Positions 41,965 through 51,278 of a DNA stretch of 64,000 nucleotides are shown here, piece by piece (the stretch's first letter is position 1; every line of letters starts with the position of its first letter). This stretch comes from Argyresthia goedartella (taxonomy: Eukaryota > Arthropoda > Insecta > Lepidoptera > Argyresthiidae), in the NCBI GenBank assembly GCA_949825045.1, contig OX463824.1, positions 26,630,001 to 26,694,000 of the forward strand. The letters run 5' to 3'. The translations under genes and the position numbers were made by a program. The notes beneath the pieces are model-generated. The model did no database searches. It saw only the letters and a program-made list of their open reading frames with translations, and had not been told where the DNA came from.

Positions 41965-42467
41965 ATAAGACAACGAGTAGTAGTTAGACTTTTAAAACTC
42001 GTAATTTATCTGTGTAGTAGTTTACTAACATAACTGTTTATTTATAACACAGTCGAGTAAGCATTTTGTAACAACGGTTGGTTAGCTGAGAAGCGCCAGT
42101 TGGTCGTAAAAGCGCAATTAGCAGTTTACCGACAGTTGATTAAAAGCAATAACAAATATTCCAAATAGCTCGCTAGAGAGTCTTAGAGAATTGCTGCGTG
42201 GATCCTGCGGTCCGAAATGATGAATGTGTTTTAGTGGATTAGCGCGAGCTTGAGACTTTACACAATTTGGACCGAAATGTCACAGACATAAGTCACTGAC
42301 CACAATAATTTCTACTCTGTGGTGCCCCGGCAAGAATATGACGGCGCCATCTGGCGAGCTGAATTGATAACTGAGCTGTAAGAGAACTCCTCATTGTTAG
42401 CTTGTTTCTGTTTTTAGTGGTTATCTCTAATAAGTTAAATCAGCTGAGAATAAGTTAAATAGCGTCC
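41965..42467. other. No gene seen
   Basis: Unassigned. Confidence 0.35.
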
Positions 42468-42665
42468 GACCTCCGTGGTCTAATGGATTTCAGGCTTGCT
42501 TCTCACAAAGGAGATGCAGGTTCGAAACCTGACCATGTTACCAATGAGATAATGAATTTATCTTAAGTAAATTATACGGACGTTCAAGCGGTGATGGAAA
42601 ACATCGTGAGGAAACCTTCATAACTATGGAGTAATGAAGGTTTCCTCACGATGTTTTCCATCATC
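42468..42665 (+). mobile_element. tRNA-derived SINE, family E, ending in a long hairpin
   Basis: Head 'CGACCTCCGTGGTCTAATGG' (A-box-like TGGTCTAATGG) and 'GGTTCGAAACC' (B box). The body has 'GATGGAAAACATCGTGAGGA', a string I know from lepidopteran repeats. The last part is an inverted copy of the body: 42593-42621 and 42634-42662 are exact 29-bp arms with a 12-base loop. Not a functional tRNA gene: the cloverleaf 3' half is not followed by normal acceptor pairing. Confidence 0.65.
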
Positions 42666-42758
42666 GCCGCAGCTATCCCCCTAGCCCCCTGTCATGTAAA
42701 ATGGTGTATTGAATAACTGGCTCAAAGTGGGCACAATTGTATTTGACAAATATATTTA

Positions 42759-42995
42759 ACGACCTCTGTGGTGCAGCGGTTGTGGCTCTGCCTACCTCGC
42801 GAGAGGTCCCGGGTTCGATCCCCGGCTGGGGGTAAAAAAAAACCCAGTTCTTGTAAAACGTCACTGTTTCTCAGGGGCTCTCACAGGGTGTCCTAGTGTG
42901 GGGGCAGAAGCAATGTATGTGCCTGTATGTAAAATGTATATATTTGTGCTCTTGCCACCCCGTATGGAAAAAGGCGTGACGCTATGTTATGTGTT
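42759..42995 (+). mobile_element. SINE family B, copy 2
   Basis: 'GACCTCTGTGGTGCAGCGG', 'GGTTCGATCCCC', 'GTCCTAGTGTGGGGGCAG', and then 'CTTGCCACCCCGTATGG' and 'GGCGTGACGCTATGTTATG'. This last part is also seen at 19120-19155 and probably belongs to the family's 3' region. Confidence 0.85.
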
Positions 42996-43421
42996 AATCA
43001 GCATCGTGATTACTAACGTTTTGGTGATAATCAAATTAACTCGCACAATTATTAGGCACCAGAATCACTAATGACAATTATCGAATCACGATGTTAATTG
43101 ATTCAGCTGCTCGTACCTAATTGCGTCATAAATTGCAGATGTGCTGAAGGTTACGGGTAAGTTACAGACAGGCGCGATTCCAGAGGCTTCACAGCTAAAC
43201 TACACTAAAAACATGGCGTCACTTCTATGGCGAAGAGTTTGAAAAAAGAACTGTTGGCAACCAGAAGAGAGCCACTAGAATTGTCACCCTCTACCCGCTC
43301 TCCCTTTATGCCGCTCTATGCCTAAAGCGCATTCCCAGGATGTCGCTCGGGCTTCGTGCCTATTCTCACTATGCCGCTCTCACGTAAGGGCAAGAATCGG
43401 CAAGAGCAAGATAATTATTTT
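42996..43421. other. No gene seen
   Basis: Unassigned sequence before MITE T copy C. Confidence 0.35.
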
Positions 43422-43703
43422 TATCTACACACGTATCATAAACCCTCTTTACTGCGTACAAAAACCGCACGTTACGATCACCATAGTATTATACTACTTG
43501 GTAAAAACTCATTTCTTATCTGAATATTGGAACATTATGACCATAATTTATCACTTTTCGACAAATTATGGCATTCAAATTTCGAACGCCGAGGCCCGCC
43601 TGCATGTCTGTGAAGTTGGCACTAATGAACAAGCTTAACAAATGCAGAGCAATTCCACCATGCCGGTCGAACATGCGGTTCCTGAACACATCCAAGAGAG
43701 CTT
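43422..43703. mobile_element. MITE family T, copy C, left part (host of the gypsy insertion)
   Basis: Left end TATCTACACACGTATCATA through 'ACCATGCCGGTCGAACATGC' and 'CTGAACACATCCAAGAGAG', stopping at GCTT. It resumes after the gypsy element at 53486 (GCTTATGATATGTGTGTAG). Copies A and B show the uninterrupted order. Confidence 0.88.
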
Positions 43704-45910
43704 TGTAATGGTACACGAGAGTCGGTACATTAGATACTTCATTCTGCGTGATAGAGGGCTAGCCCAACGCCGCGCTGTTTTGAATACGAGAATCGGTTCA
43801 GATAACGTTTGGGGGTTTTGCGTTGCTTACTGGCAAAGTTCGCAAAAAAGACGCGTGGGTTCATTCGTGGAATTTCAGTTCAGGTCAAGTTTTTTTGTCG
43901 CATTCCTGCGAGATTTGTAGAGATGAGAGCCGATTTGGCTGCGCGTTGAATAAAATTATGAATAACTAAATAATGAAAGGTTATTACGGAACGGAGAAAG
44001 CTATTATGTAGATTGCAAATATACAATTGCGATTGAGGTATGAGATGGAGGGTCTGACACCTCTGGATTGAATATCATTCTGGTAGGTCTTTTGCTACGC
44101 GCACCTAGTGGTCGGGTAATGCTTAATTAATCGCAACAAGCTTTTATTGGTCAGCGATCAACAGATTCTGTGTATCGGCAGTACCAAATGATTTGAGTGA
44201 TGACCTACGGTTGATCATAGTGAATATGCGTACACACAATTTGTAGAACGGCGGATCTGCATGGCATGGTTGAAATTGGACCCTGTGTAGTTAGTGATAA
44301 GAAGCTTCGCTTGGGCAGAGCGTATTTGCAAAGGACGCATGTGAGGCGTATAAATACCAGAGTCTGGGAGGGGAGAGCATGCAGTCTCAGCGTCTAGCTA
44401 CTGCGACAGTCGTCTTCACGAGTTCTAAACAGTTTTTGTCTGCCGTGTTACGCGTCAGAACTATACGAATTTGTGATTGCGAAGTTTCAGTGGGTTTTCG
44501 TGAGTGTCTGAAGCGCCGAGATATACCTCGGTTCCTACCTTTATATCAACCTACCCCTAATTCCAAAACTATCCTTGGGTCGTTAGGAAAGAACTTTTAA
44601 GTCAATTTATCTGAGTCTGAGTCTGGGCTTGGAGCGACCCTAAATTCCTTTTTCCTTCACCATAGGGTTCCTGGATTGGCTCTTAGGATATTCGCGGGCT
44701 AATCCTCTCCTCATTCCTTCGAATAGCGAGTTTTGTAATTCCCACACACACAGTCGTTAAACATTCAAGCACATTCAAATCAAACTCAACCATTTTCGAG
44801 TGGTGTCGATAATGGACGTGGTATAACACTAGGTTTTTAGACTAGGCTAGACAGGAGTTTAGTTGCGGCTAAACCTAGGTTGTCAGGGCATAGGGAGACT
44901 GTTTGATCGATGAGGTTCCGCGGATGGAAATAACAAATTCAGAACAAAGTTAAACCGGTGTCAACACAGATAACATATCCTGTTGATATTTTGACATTTG
45001 AGTGTTATCGGGGACGCGCGAAGAGATCAATTTACAGTCTAAAGTTCATTGTTTAGGTCCGGGTAGGTGTTTTGCATTGCCTTGGGTCAGATTGGATTCA
45101 AGTTGCATTTTTAAATTAAATGTAAATTTCGCTGGATATCTAATGTGTAAGTTGAGTCGGTATATATGATTTGGCTCAGCCCAGGACGTGCTGCGGCTAG
45201 TGGAATTCATAGTTCGGTATTTATCGAATTATGCACTTCGCTATGGTGTGGGTTAGATATCCTAAAACAATAATGCTTGCGTTTCGATAACATCCAGCTC
45301 AAATTGCGCAGAGTTGAAGGTTTCAAAACGTTACGGACCTTTTGAGGTAACCGCTAGTTCAGAACCCATTTCGGAACTCAAATCGCAATTGTGTAAACCG
45401 GTCTTTTCGGATCGTTATTGCCGTGAATCAAATATATAATTGGAACCACCACAAACCGCTACTAGCGAGCACATGAAATATAATTGAGTACTCACGTCGT
45501 AAAACTACGACGGATATCTATACTATAACTGTGATCGATCACTAAAACTAAAACTAAAACTAAACCAAAAGATGTTCCAAAGCGCTCATATATACAAAAA
45601 CCAGATGGTGCCATCACATAAAATATAACAACGATCGTTTGGCGCAATACACCGCTGACTGATGCGAATTACCGGCTCGCGGACATATATGCTTTCTCTG
45701 TCTAACTTGAAACTGTAACTTTCCGAACCAAGCTTCGTTCGACTATTGTACGCCTAACAGATTTCTCGATGAACGAGAAATTCAGACTTATCATTCTTAC
45801 TTACAAATCTTACAGCTGAATCGGGTCCTCTCATTTTGGGATAGATAGAATAGACGATCATAGCTACTGTTAGCGGCGGCTACGACCTAATGGCCTGGGG
45901 GCCCGGTACA
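43704..45910 (+). repeat. 5' LTR of the gypsy element (2,207 bp)
   Basis: Starts TGTAATGGTACACGAGAG and ends GGGGGCCCGGTACA. Same length as the 3' LTR. By eye I find about six substitutions and no indel between them (for example GATTTGTAG/GATGTGTAG, GATGACC/GATAACC, CAGATGG/CAGTTGG, CCCGGT/CCCGCT). That is about 0.3 percent, a very recent insertion. LTRs over 2 kb are long for insect Ty3 elements. A 73-codon frame after the promoter (44379-44600) has no recognisable domain and is identical in both LTRs simply because the LTRs are. Confidence 0.95.
44349..44356 (+). promoter_or_regulatory. TATA box and probable start site in the 5' LTR
   Basis: TATAAATA in 'GAGGCGTATAAATACCAG', followed 32-33 bp later by 'CATGCAGTCTCAG' (about 44379-44391), an insect-type initiator. 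This puts U3 at about 680 bp and R plus U5 at about 1.5 kb. The same arrangement is in the 3' LTR (TATA at 51924-51931). Confidence 0.65.
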
Positions 45911-45916
45911 GATTTT

Positions 45917-45934
45917 TGGTGTCGAGACGGAAGG
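45917..45934 (+). promoter_or_regulatory. Candidate primer-binding site
   Basis: TGGTGTCGAGACGGAAGG begins six bases after the 5' LTR. TGG pairs with the CCA end of a tRNA. I could not match the rest to a specific tRNA (a leucine tRNA would begin TGGTGTC), so the primer is undetermined. Confidence 0.45.
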
Positions 45935-46151
45935 ATATCCTAGATAGTCTGATACCTAGATATTCCTAGATATTCTAAAAGAATCAAGGTCTAACGCGTT
46001 ACTTTTAAAAATAACACAACGTAGAAACGATTTTAAACAGTTCAGTTTTGTAAATAAGAAATAAGCAAAAAAAAAAGGGGCATTGTTTTCAGACGAGCTA
46101 CGACTAGAAAAAAACGTTAGTCGGGTAGCACGAGACGATAGCACGGGTTGA

Positions 46152-46424
46152 CGACCCGAATGGCCGAGTCGGTAGTGACGCTGCCTACGAAACCGAGGGG
46201 TCCCGGGTTCGAATCCCGGTGGGGGCAAATGTTTGTTTGATGAGAGCGGTTGTTTGTACCCTAGTCATGGTTGTTTATCTATCTAAGTATAATATTTCTC
46301 TATATAAGTATATATATAACGTTGTCTAGTACCCAAGATACAGGGAATCCTAGTTTGGGGCTAGATCAATGTGTGTAAAGGGTGTCCAAGGTATTATTAT
46401 TATTAATATTATTATTATTATTCA
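46152..46424 (+). mobile_element. SINE family A, copy 6, inside the gypsy leader
   Basis: Complete: A box 'TGGCCGAGTCGGTAGTGACG', B box 'GGTTCGAATCCC', full body, (ATT)n tail ending only about 19 bp before the gag ATG. It is inserted between the primer-binding site and gag. Any full-length gypsy RNA would carry it. Confidence 0.9.
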
Positions 46425-46442
46425 CTTTTGCAAACAAGTGAA

Positions 46443-47423
46443 ATGGCGTCAGGGCAGGTGACGCAATTGTTATCTGAAATAGTGAAAAGATTAGACAGTT
46501 TGGAAAGGGGTTCCAGCGCGAGCAATGCTAGTAGGACCTCGGACAGACAGACTGACAGACAGGAACTAGAGACGTTTGAACAATCGGTAGAAAAACGTCA
46601 ATCATGCATTGTAAAAATGACACAGAAGTTGCCGACATTCGATGGGCGAAGTTCGGAGAATCCGATGATTTTCTTAAGAGATTTAAAGGCTTATATTAAA
46701 GTCTCGGGAGATAGTTCTAGGGCTTTGATATGGGCAACGGATAGTTTGGTAGGAATTGCGAAAGTTCGAATGAGCATATACAGAGACTCATGGCGAACCT
46801 ATTCGGATTTTGAAAAAGATTTCAGAGAGGTATTCTGGGGTGATAATGAACAGGAATTAATTAAGCAAAGATTCCTAACTGCGAAGTTTGATTCTAAGAA
46901 AGGTCAAAGTATGGAAGAATTCTTTGCCTCTCAATTGAATAGCATATATGAGCTTACGATACCGTTTACTGATACGGAGAAAATCAACACGATTTTCAGA
47001 CAGTTGCCGCGTGATATTCAAGTAGCGTTTTTTGCTAGAAAGGAGACTATGACCATACGGGATGCGGTCGAATTCCTTCGGCATTTAGAACGGAATGTCG
47101 ATGGGGGATTAAGTGCGATACATGGTTCGGAACCTATGAATACGAATAACGTGAGGCGGGATAGCTACATGCGTGGGCAATATCGAGCTATGCGGGTAAA
47201 TACGTTACGTTATAACGCGATAAGTCGTAGTAATAATTATAACGCGGTAACGAAGGGGCGAAACGAATTTGGGACGCGTGGTCGCGGTTATTTTCGCGGT
47301 AGAAGCGGACAGCCTCAGCCTAGCTTCAAGGCAATAGGGTTTCAGAGGGGTTCAGGAGATACAGAGGCAGGGCAAAGTTCAAGTGACAGGAATAATGCGA
47401 TAAGTCAGAATTCAAAAAACTAG
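46443..47423 (+). CDS. gag: Gag polyprotein of the gypsy element
   Basis: 326 residues from ATG at 46443 (an upstream in-frame TTG extends the open frame by five codons but is unlikely to be used). N-terminal short helix (TQLLSEIVKRLDSLE), capsid-like region with KLPTFDGRSSENPMIFLRD and YSDFEKDFREVFWG, matching the retrotransposon gag (Ty3-type capsid) fold by pattern. The C-terminus is basic and RG-rich (FGTRGRGYFRGRSGQ) and has no CCHC zinc knuckle, so RNA binding probably uses the RG region. It ends at TAG 47421-47423, immediately after the slippery heptamer. It forms the particle that packages element RNA in the cytoplasm. Confidence 0.9.
   Translation: MASGQVTQLLSEIVKRLDSLERGSSASNASRTSDRQTDRQELETFEQSVEKRQSCIVKMTQKLPTFDGRSSENPMIFLRDLKAYIKVSGDSSRALIWATDSLVGIAKVRMSIYRDSWRTYSDFEKDFREVFWGDNEQELIKQRFLTAKFDSKKGQSMEEFFASQLNSIYELTIPFTDTEKINTIFRQLPRDIQVAFFARKETMTIRDAVEFLRHLERNVDGGLSAIHGSEPMNTNNVRRDSYMRGQYRAMRVNTLRYNAISRSNNYNAVTKGRNEFGTRGRGYFRGRSGQPQPSFKAIGFQRGSGDTEAGQSSSDRNNAISQNSKN
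47414..47420 (+). promoter_or_regulatory. -1 programmed frameshift site, A AAA AAC
   Basis: Zero-frame codons are TCA AAA AAC TAG. The heptamer A-AAA-AAC lies in exactly the phase needed for simultaneous slippage and is followed at once by the gag stop. The pol frame is one base back (-1) and is open from 47396. Six A residues in a row may also permit some slippage on their own. The downstream stimulatory structure, if any, was not identified. Confidence 0.85.
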
Positions 47424-49510
47424 TGGACTCGCGCGGGTCGTTCGCGCTCAGATATTTATTACGGTTCGGGTGGACAGCCGATCAAATTGGGAAAAAGCAT
47501 AGACTGTATGATTTGTGTAATTTGGATTCGAACGTGGGTGTGAATGAATTTATTCAATTATTAGCGCATAAAGCGCACGGATATGCCGTGTGTTTAGATG
47601 AAAAATCTAGATCGAATTGTAGAGATCGAAATGACAGACGTTTACATACGATATTCAGAGACGACGATTCGACTGAGTGTGGGCGCGAGTTATGTAGTAC
47701 TTTGACATTACCTGAGATAGATGTGCGTATTGGGAATATTGTTGTAAGGAGTTTGATTGATTCGGGGAGCGAAATCAGTGTAATAAGTCGGAGAGTGTAC
47801 GAAGAAGTGTGCAGTCAATTGGGAAAACCGACGGAAATACCGATTCCAAGTTTGAGAATCACAGGTGCGTTTGGAGTCAGTAAGGAAAAGGTTGATAAAT
47901 TAGTAACGTTACCATTAACGATAGGTGAATGCGTTATCGATACTCCAATGCTAGTATTAACAAGGGTGCCTAAAGATTTAATTTTGGGGTTTGATTTTAT
48001 ACAACAGACGCGAGCCAGTTTAACGTGTGAGGGTAATAAGAGGCTAATTATACGAAGTGCCGGGCGGATGTGTGAAATACCATTAGGTACTGGCCCTAAT
48101 CAGGATTTTTGCTGTTGTACAATGGAAGTACAGAACCAAGATACCAGTAGAAATGTGATAGAGGAATATGTGAATAATTCATCAATACCTGTTGAACACA
48201 AAACAAGGTTATTGCCGGTGTTAAATAAACATGCAGAGTTGTTTAGCGATAGGATAGGTCGGACAAATAAATATATACATGAGATAAAAATGAGAGATGA
48301 AACGCCTTTCGTAAAACGAAGCTATCCCATACCGTTCGCATATCGCGATAAAGTAACAAAACGTTTGGAAGAGATGGAATTGATAGGTATTATTAGCAGG
48401 CAATCTACGGATTTCAGCAGTCCATTGACTTGTACATTAAAGAAAACAGGAGAGGTCCGTATTCTTCTAGATGCACGACAATTGAACATGGGAATGGTCG
48501 GGGAGGTTGAAACCACACCTTTAATGAGTGAGATATTGCAATCCGGGCGCCGGATAAATTACATAGGAGTTATTGATATCAAAGATGCGTATTTTTCTAT
48601 ACCATTATCAGACGAATCTAAACGATACACGGGTTTTGTATATCAAGGCAGAAGTTATGTTTACAACGTTTTACCTCAGGGGTTGAAAACCAGTGTGGGT
48701 TCATTTTCGAGGGCGATGGACTTAATTCTAGGGCCAGAGGTTAGGTCATATTGTTTAAATTTTGTTGACGATTTGGCAATTTTAACTGAGGGTGACTTCG
48801 AACAGCATTTGTCTCAAGTGGACACGATTCTGAGTAAATTGAAAGACGCGGGCTTCACATGCAAACTAAAAAAATGCGAGTTTGCACAAAAAAAGGTCAA
48901 GTTATTGGGGCATATTTTGTCTACACAAGGTTTGCAGATGGACCCGGACAAAATTGAAACACTTAAATTATATCCGTCACCCAGAACTGTCAGGCAATTG
49001 AGGGCGTTTTTGGGGTTCATAAATTACTTTCGGAGGTTTATAAAAAATTTTGGAACATTAACACAGCCCTTGTACAATTTATTGCGGTCTGGAGTCAAGT
49101 TCGTCTGGAGTGCGCAGATGCAAAGTGCTTTTGACGAGATAAAAAACCAATTCTCAGAAAGTATAATTTTGAGTCAGCCATTGGCGGGAAAAACATATTA
49201 TGTTCAATGTGACGCCAGCGCTATAGGAATTGGGGGCTATGTTTATCAATTAGATGAATCGGGCCAGGAACTAATTATAGGGTTCTGTTCGCAGGCATTC
49301 AAGGGTGCCCAGACTAGATGGTCGATCAGTGAACAGGAAATGTATGCAGTTATATACACTTTAAAGCGATTTGAGATATACTTGCGGGGAGAAAAAGTTA
49401 TTTATAGAACTGATCATAAAAGTTTGACGTTCATTAAGTCGTGGACTTTATTGGGTGCACGCGTAACGAGGTGGATTATGTTTTTAGAGCAATTCGATTA
49501 CGACATATAA
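47420..49510 (+). pseudogene. pol: Pol, part 1: protease, reverse transcriptase, RNase H
   Basis: It has no ATG near its start and is expected to be made as a Gag-Pol fusion through the frameshift. Numbering from 47423: aspartic protease with LIDSGSEISVIS (active Asp113), reverse transcriptase with IGVIDIKDAYFSIPL (Asp385), VLPQGLKTSVGSFSRAM and FVDD (447-450, a variant of YxDD), the connection with LGHILSTQGLQMDPDKIE, and RNase H with VQCDASAIGIGGYV, SISEQEMYAVIYTL and RTDHKSL. All catalytic residues look intact. An in-frame TAA at 49508-49510 then interrupts what is otherwise one frame into integrase, at the RNase H/integrase boundary. One base substitution could account for it. Confidence 0.92.
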
Positions 49511-50884
49511 TTTGTGCGAGGGACTGATAATCAAATTGCCGACACGCTAAGCAGGCAGATAGCGGGACCTGGAGGCATGATTGACAGTACAAATGTTCAG
49601 CCGGGGATATTCTGGTTTCAGGCATCGAATACCGCAAGTGTTATTTCGAGTTTACGGGACATTGCGAGATTACAAAGCGAAGATGAGCGGTTAAATCGAA
49701 TTAGCGGTTGTATCAGACGTAATGTAGTAGATACGGGGACAAGAGGTTTTGAAAATTATAAGCTAGTAGGTGATACGTTATATTTTCACGTGCCGAAGCG
49801 GAACGTACAGTTGCTAGTAATTCCGAAATCACTACAGGAGGAACTTATTTTACACATACATGAAGAAATAGGTCACTACGGCAGATATAAAATATTAGCA
49901 CTGATGAAGGACAGATATTATTTTCTTCATATGAGTAGGGTGATTAGCGCGGTGATAAGAAGTTGTGACATATGTCAAAAGGTCAAACCAAGTACTAACA
50001 ATACCGTTGGTCCTTGTACACCGGTGTTGGCGGAAAAGTTGGGTGAGAAAGTTTTCTCGGACCTTTATGGGCCATTGCCCGTAGGTAAATTCGGATATCA
50101 ATATATATATGTGATTCAAGACGTGTACAGTAAAGTAATAAAATTATATCCAATGCGAAAAGCGACAGGTAGGAGCGTGCTCGCTTGTACAAAGAGATTT
50201 CATAGGGAAGTACCTATCGAAACTATAATTACGGACTCAGGACCACAGTTCATATCGAAAGTTTGGGAATTTGGACTCAAACAGCTGGGGATTCGGGTCA
50301 CTCATACGTCGGTGTATTGTCCAAATTCCAATAGCGTAGAAAGAGTGAATCGCGAGCTAGGTCGGCTGATTAGAACTTATTGCGGCGGAAGTAATCGTAG
50401 TTGGGTAGACGTGTTACCGGACATTCAGAATTGCTATAATAATATCGAACACACAAGCACAGGCTTTGCGCCTAATGAGTTAGCGTTTGGTAGGCGGGAA
50501 CCGTTAACTATTGACAAGGAATTAGGCGATGAATGGTTATTAGGCCATAGTGTGCGAGATTCGGAACAGGTGCGGAATGTAGCGATAGAAAACTCTAAAA
50601 GTTCTAGTGAACGACGTAAGCGACAGGCGGACAAACGGCGTAAGTTAGAAGTCTATCGTATAGGTGATTATGTGAAACTTAAGACCTTTGTGCGTTCAAA
50701 TAAAGAACATAAAATCATGCGGAAATTTTCGTTGTTGTATAAAGGGCCTTATGTTGTTTCGGCAGTGGTATATCCTAACTGTTATACGTTAGTAGATCCG
50801 GGTTCAAATGAGATATTGGGTAACTTCAATACTATAAATATAGCCAGGTATTATGTGAGGACGAATAAGGGCGTAGATAAATAA
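49511..50884 (+). pseudogene. pol: Pol, part 2: integrase
   Basis: Same frame as part 1, beginning FVRGTDNQIADTLSRQ (the usual end of RNase H). Numbering from 49514: zinc-binding HHCC with H116, H121, C151 and C154 (CDICQKVK); catalytic triad D183 (FSDLYGPL), D241 (TDSGPQF) and E276 (NSNSVERVNREL), the D-D-35-E spacing; C-terminal basic domain with RIGDYVKLKT and YKGPYVV, of the GPY/F type known in Ty3 integrases. It inserts element DNA into the nuclear genome. It would reach the ribosome only by readthrough of the TAA at 49508, so this copy probably cannot mobilise itself. Confidence 0.92.
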
Positions 50885-51278
50885 GATAGTGTATAAAGGT
50901 TATATAATTAAGCTGTAAGCTGTAAATTTGAGTAACTACTTTGTAGATTTAAGGATCTTGCATGGTTTGGAAACAAAAACAAAAAAAAAAAAACAAAAAA
51001 AAACAATTTGTATATATATATAGTAATACGAATTAGGATAAATTGCGGGTAAGCGAGGTTGTATAGTTAGATAGATAAATAAGATAAGACAGGAGAGAAC
51101 TCAATCGAGTTGTGTAAATATTATATACATAATTGACAGATTCATCGGTCTGTGTACATGATTTGAGATGTTCGTACATATAGAGTAGATATGTACAAAG
51201 CATGGGTAGCATAGTGGTAATGAGATCCTTGCGCCATGTTAACTGAGATAAACAGTGTCTCAAGGTCTGGGAGGGGGC
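50885..51278 (+). other. Gypsy 3' untranslated internal region, no env
   Basis: 394 bp between pol and the 3' LTR. It contains an A-rich run (50968-51006) and no open frame of note, so there is no envelope gene. Confidence 0.8.
51269..51277 (+). promoter_or_regulatory. Polypurine tract
   Basis: GGGAGGGGG, within 'AAGGTCTGGGAGGGGGC', one base before the 3' LTR TG. It is the expected primer for plus-strand DNA synthesis. A very similar 'AGTCTGGGAGGGGAGAG' lies inside each LTR just after the TATA box. Confidence 0.8.

Noticed and set aside
44379..44600. 73-codon frame present twice (also 51954-52175)
   Set aside because: The duplication is explained by the two LTRs, and no domain, signal peptide or coding bias supports a protein. 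It is kept only as a question in the LTR finding.
43704..45910. BEL/Pao or Copia assignment for the large LTR element
   Set aside because: The pol order is protease, reverse transcriptase, RNase H, integrase, with FVDD, a GPY-type integrase end and a 4-bp duplication, which fits Ty3/gypsy.
45956..46228. Minus-strand frame starting MPPPGFEPGT (and similar frames at 5984-6262 and 42673-42864)
   Set aside because: This peptide is the reverse translation of the tRNA-like B-box region of SINEs, a common false ORF in annotated insect genomes.
46152..46240. Possible tRNA genes at the SINE heads (also 1985-2112, 25316, 33171, 42468, 42759, 60420)
   Set aside because: The A and B boxes are present, but cloverleaf pairing and anticodon stem are degraded, and each is followed by a SINE body and tail. 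They are tRNA-derived SINEs.
50885..51278. Envelope gene of an errantivirus-type element
   Set aside because: Only 394 bp separate pol and the 3' LTR, with no suitable open frame. The element is a plain gag-pol Ty3 retrotransposon.
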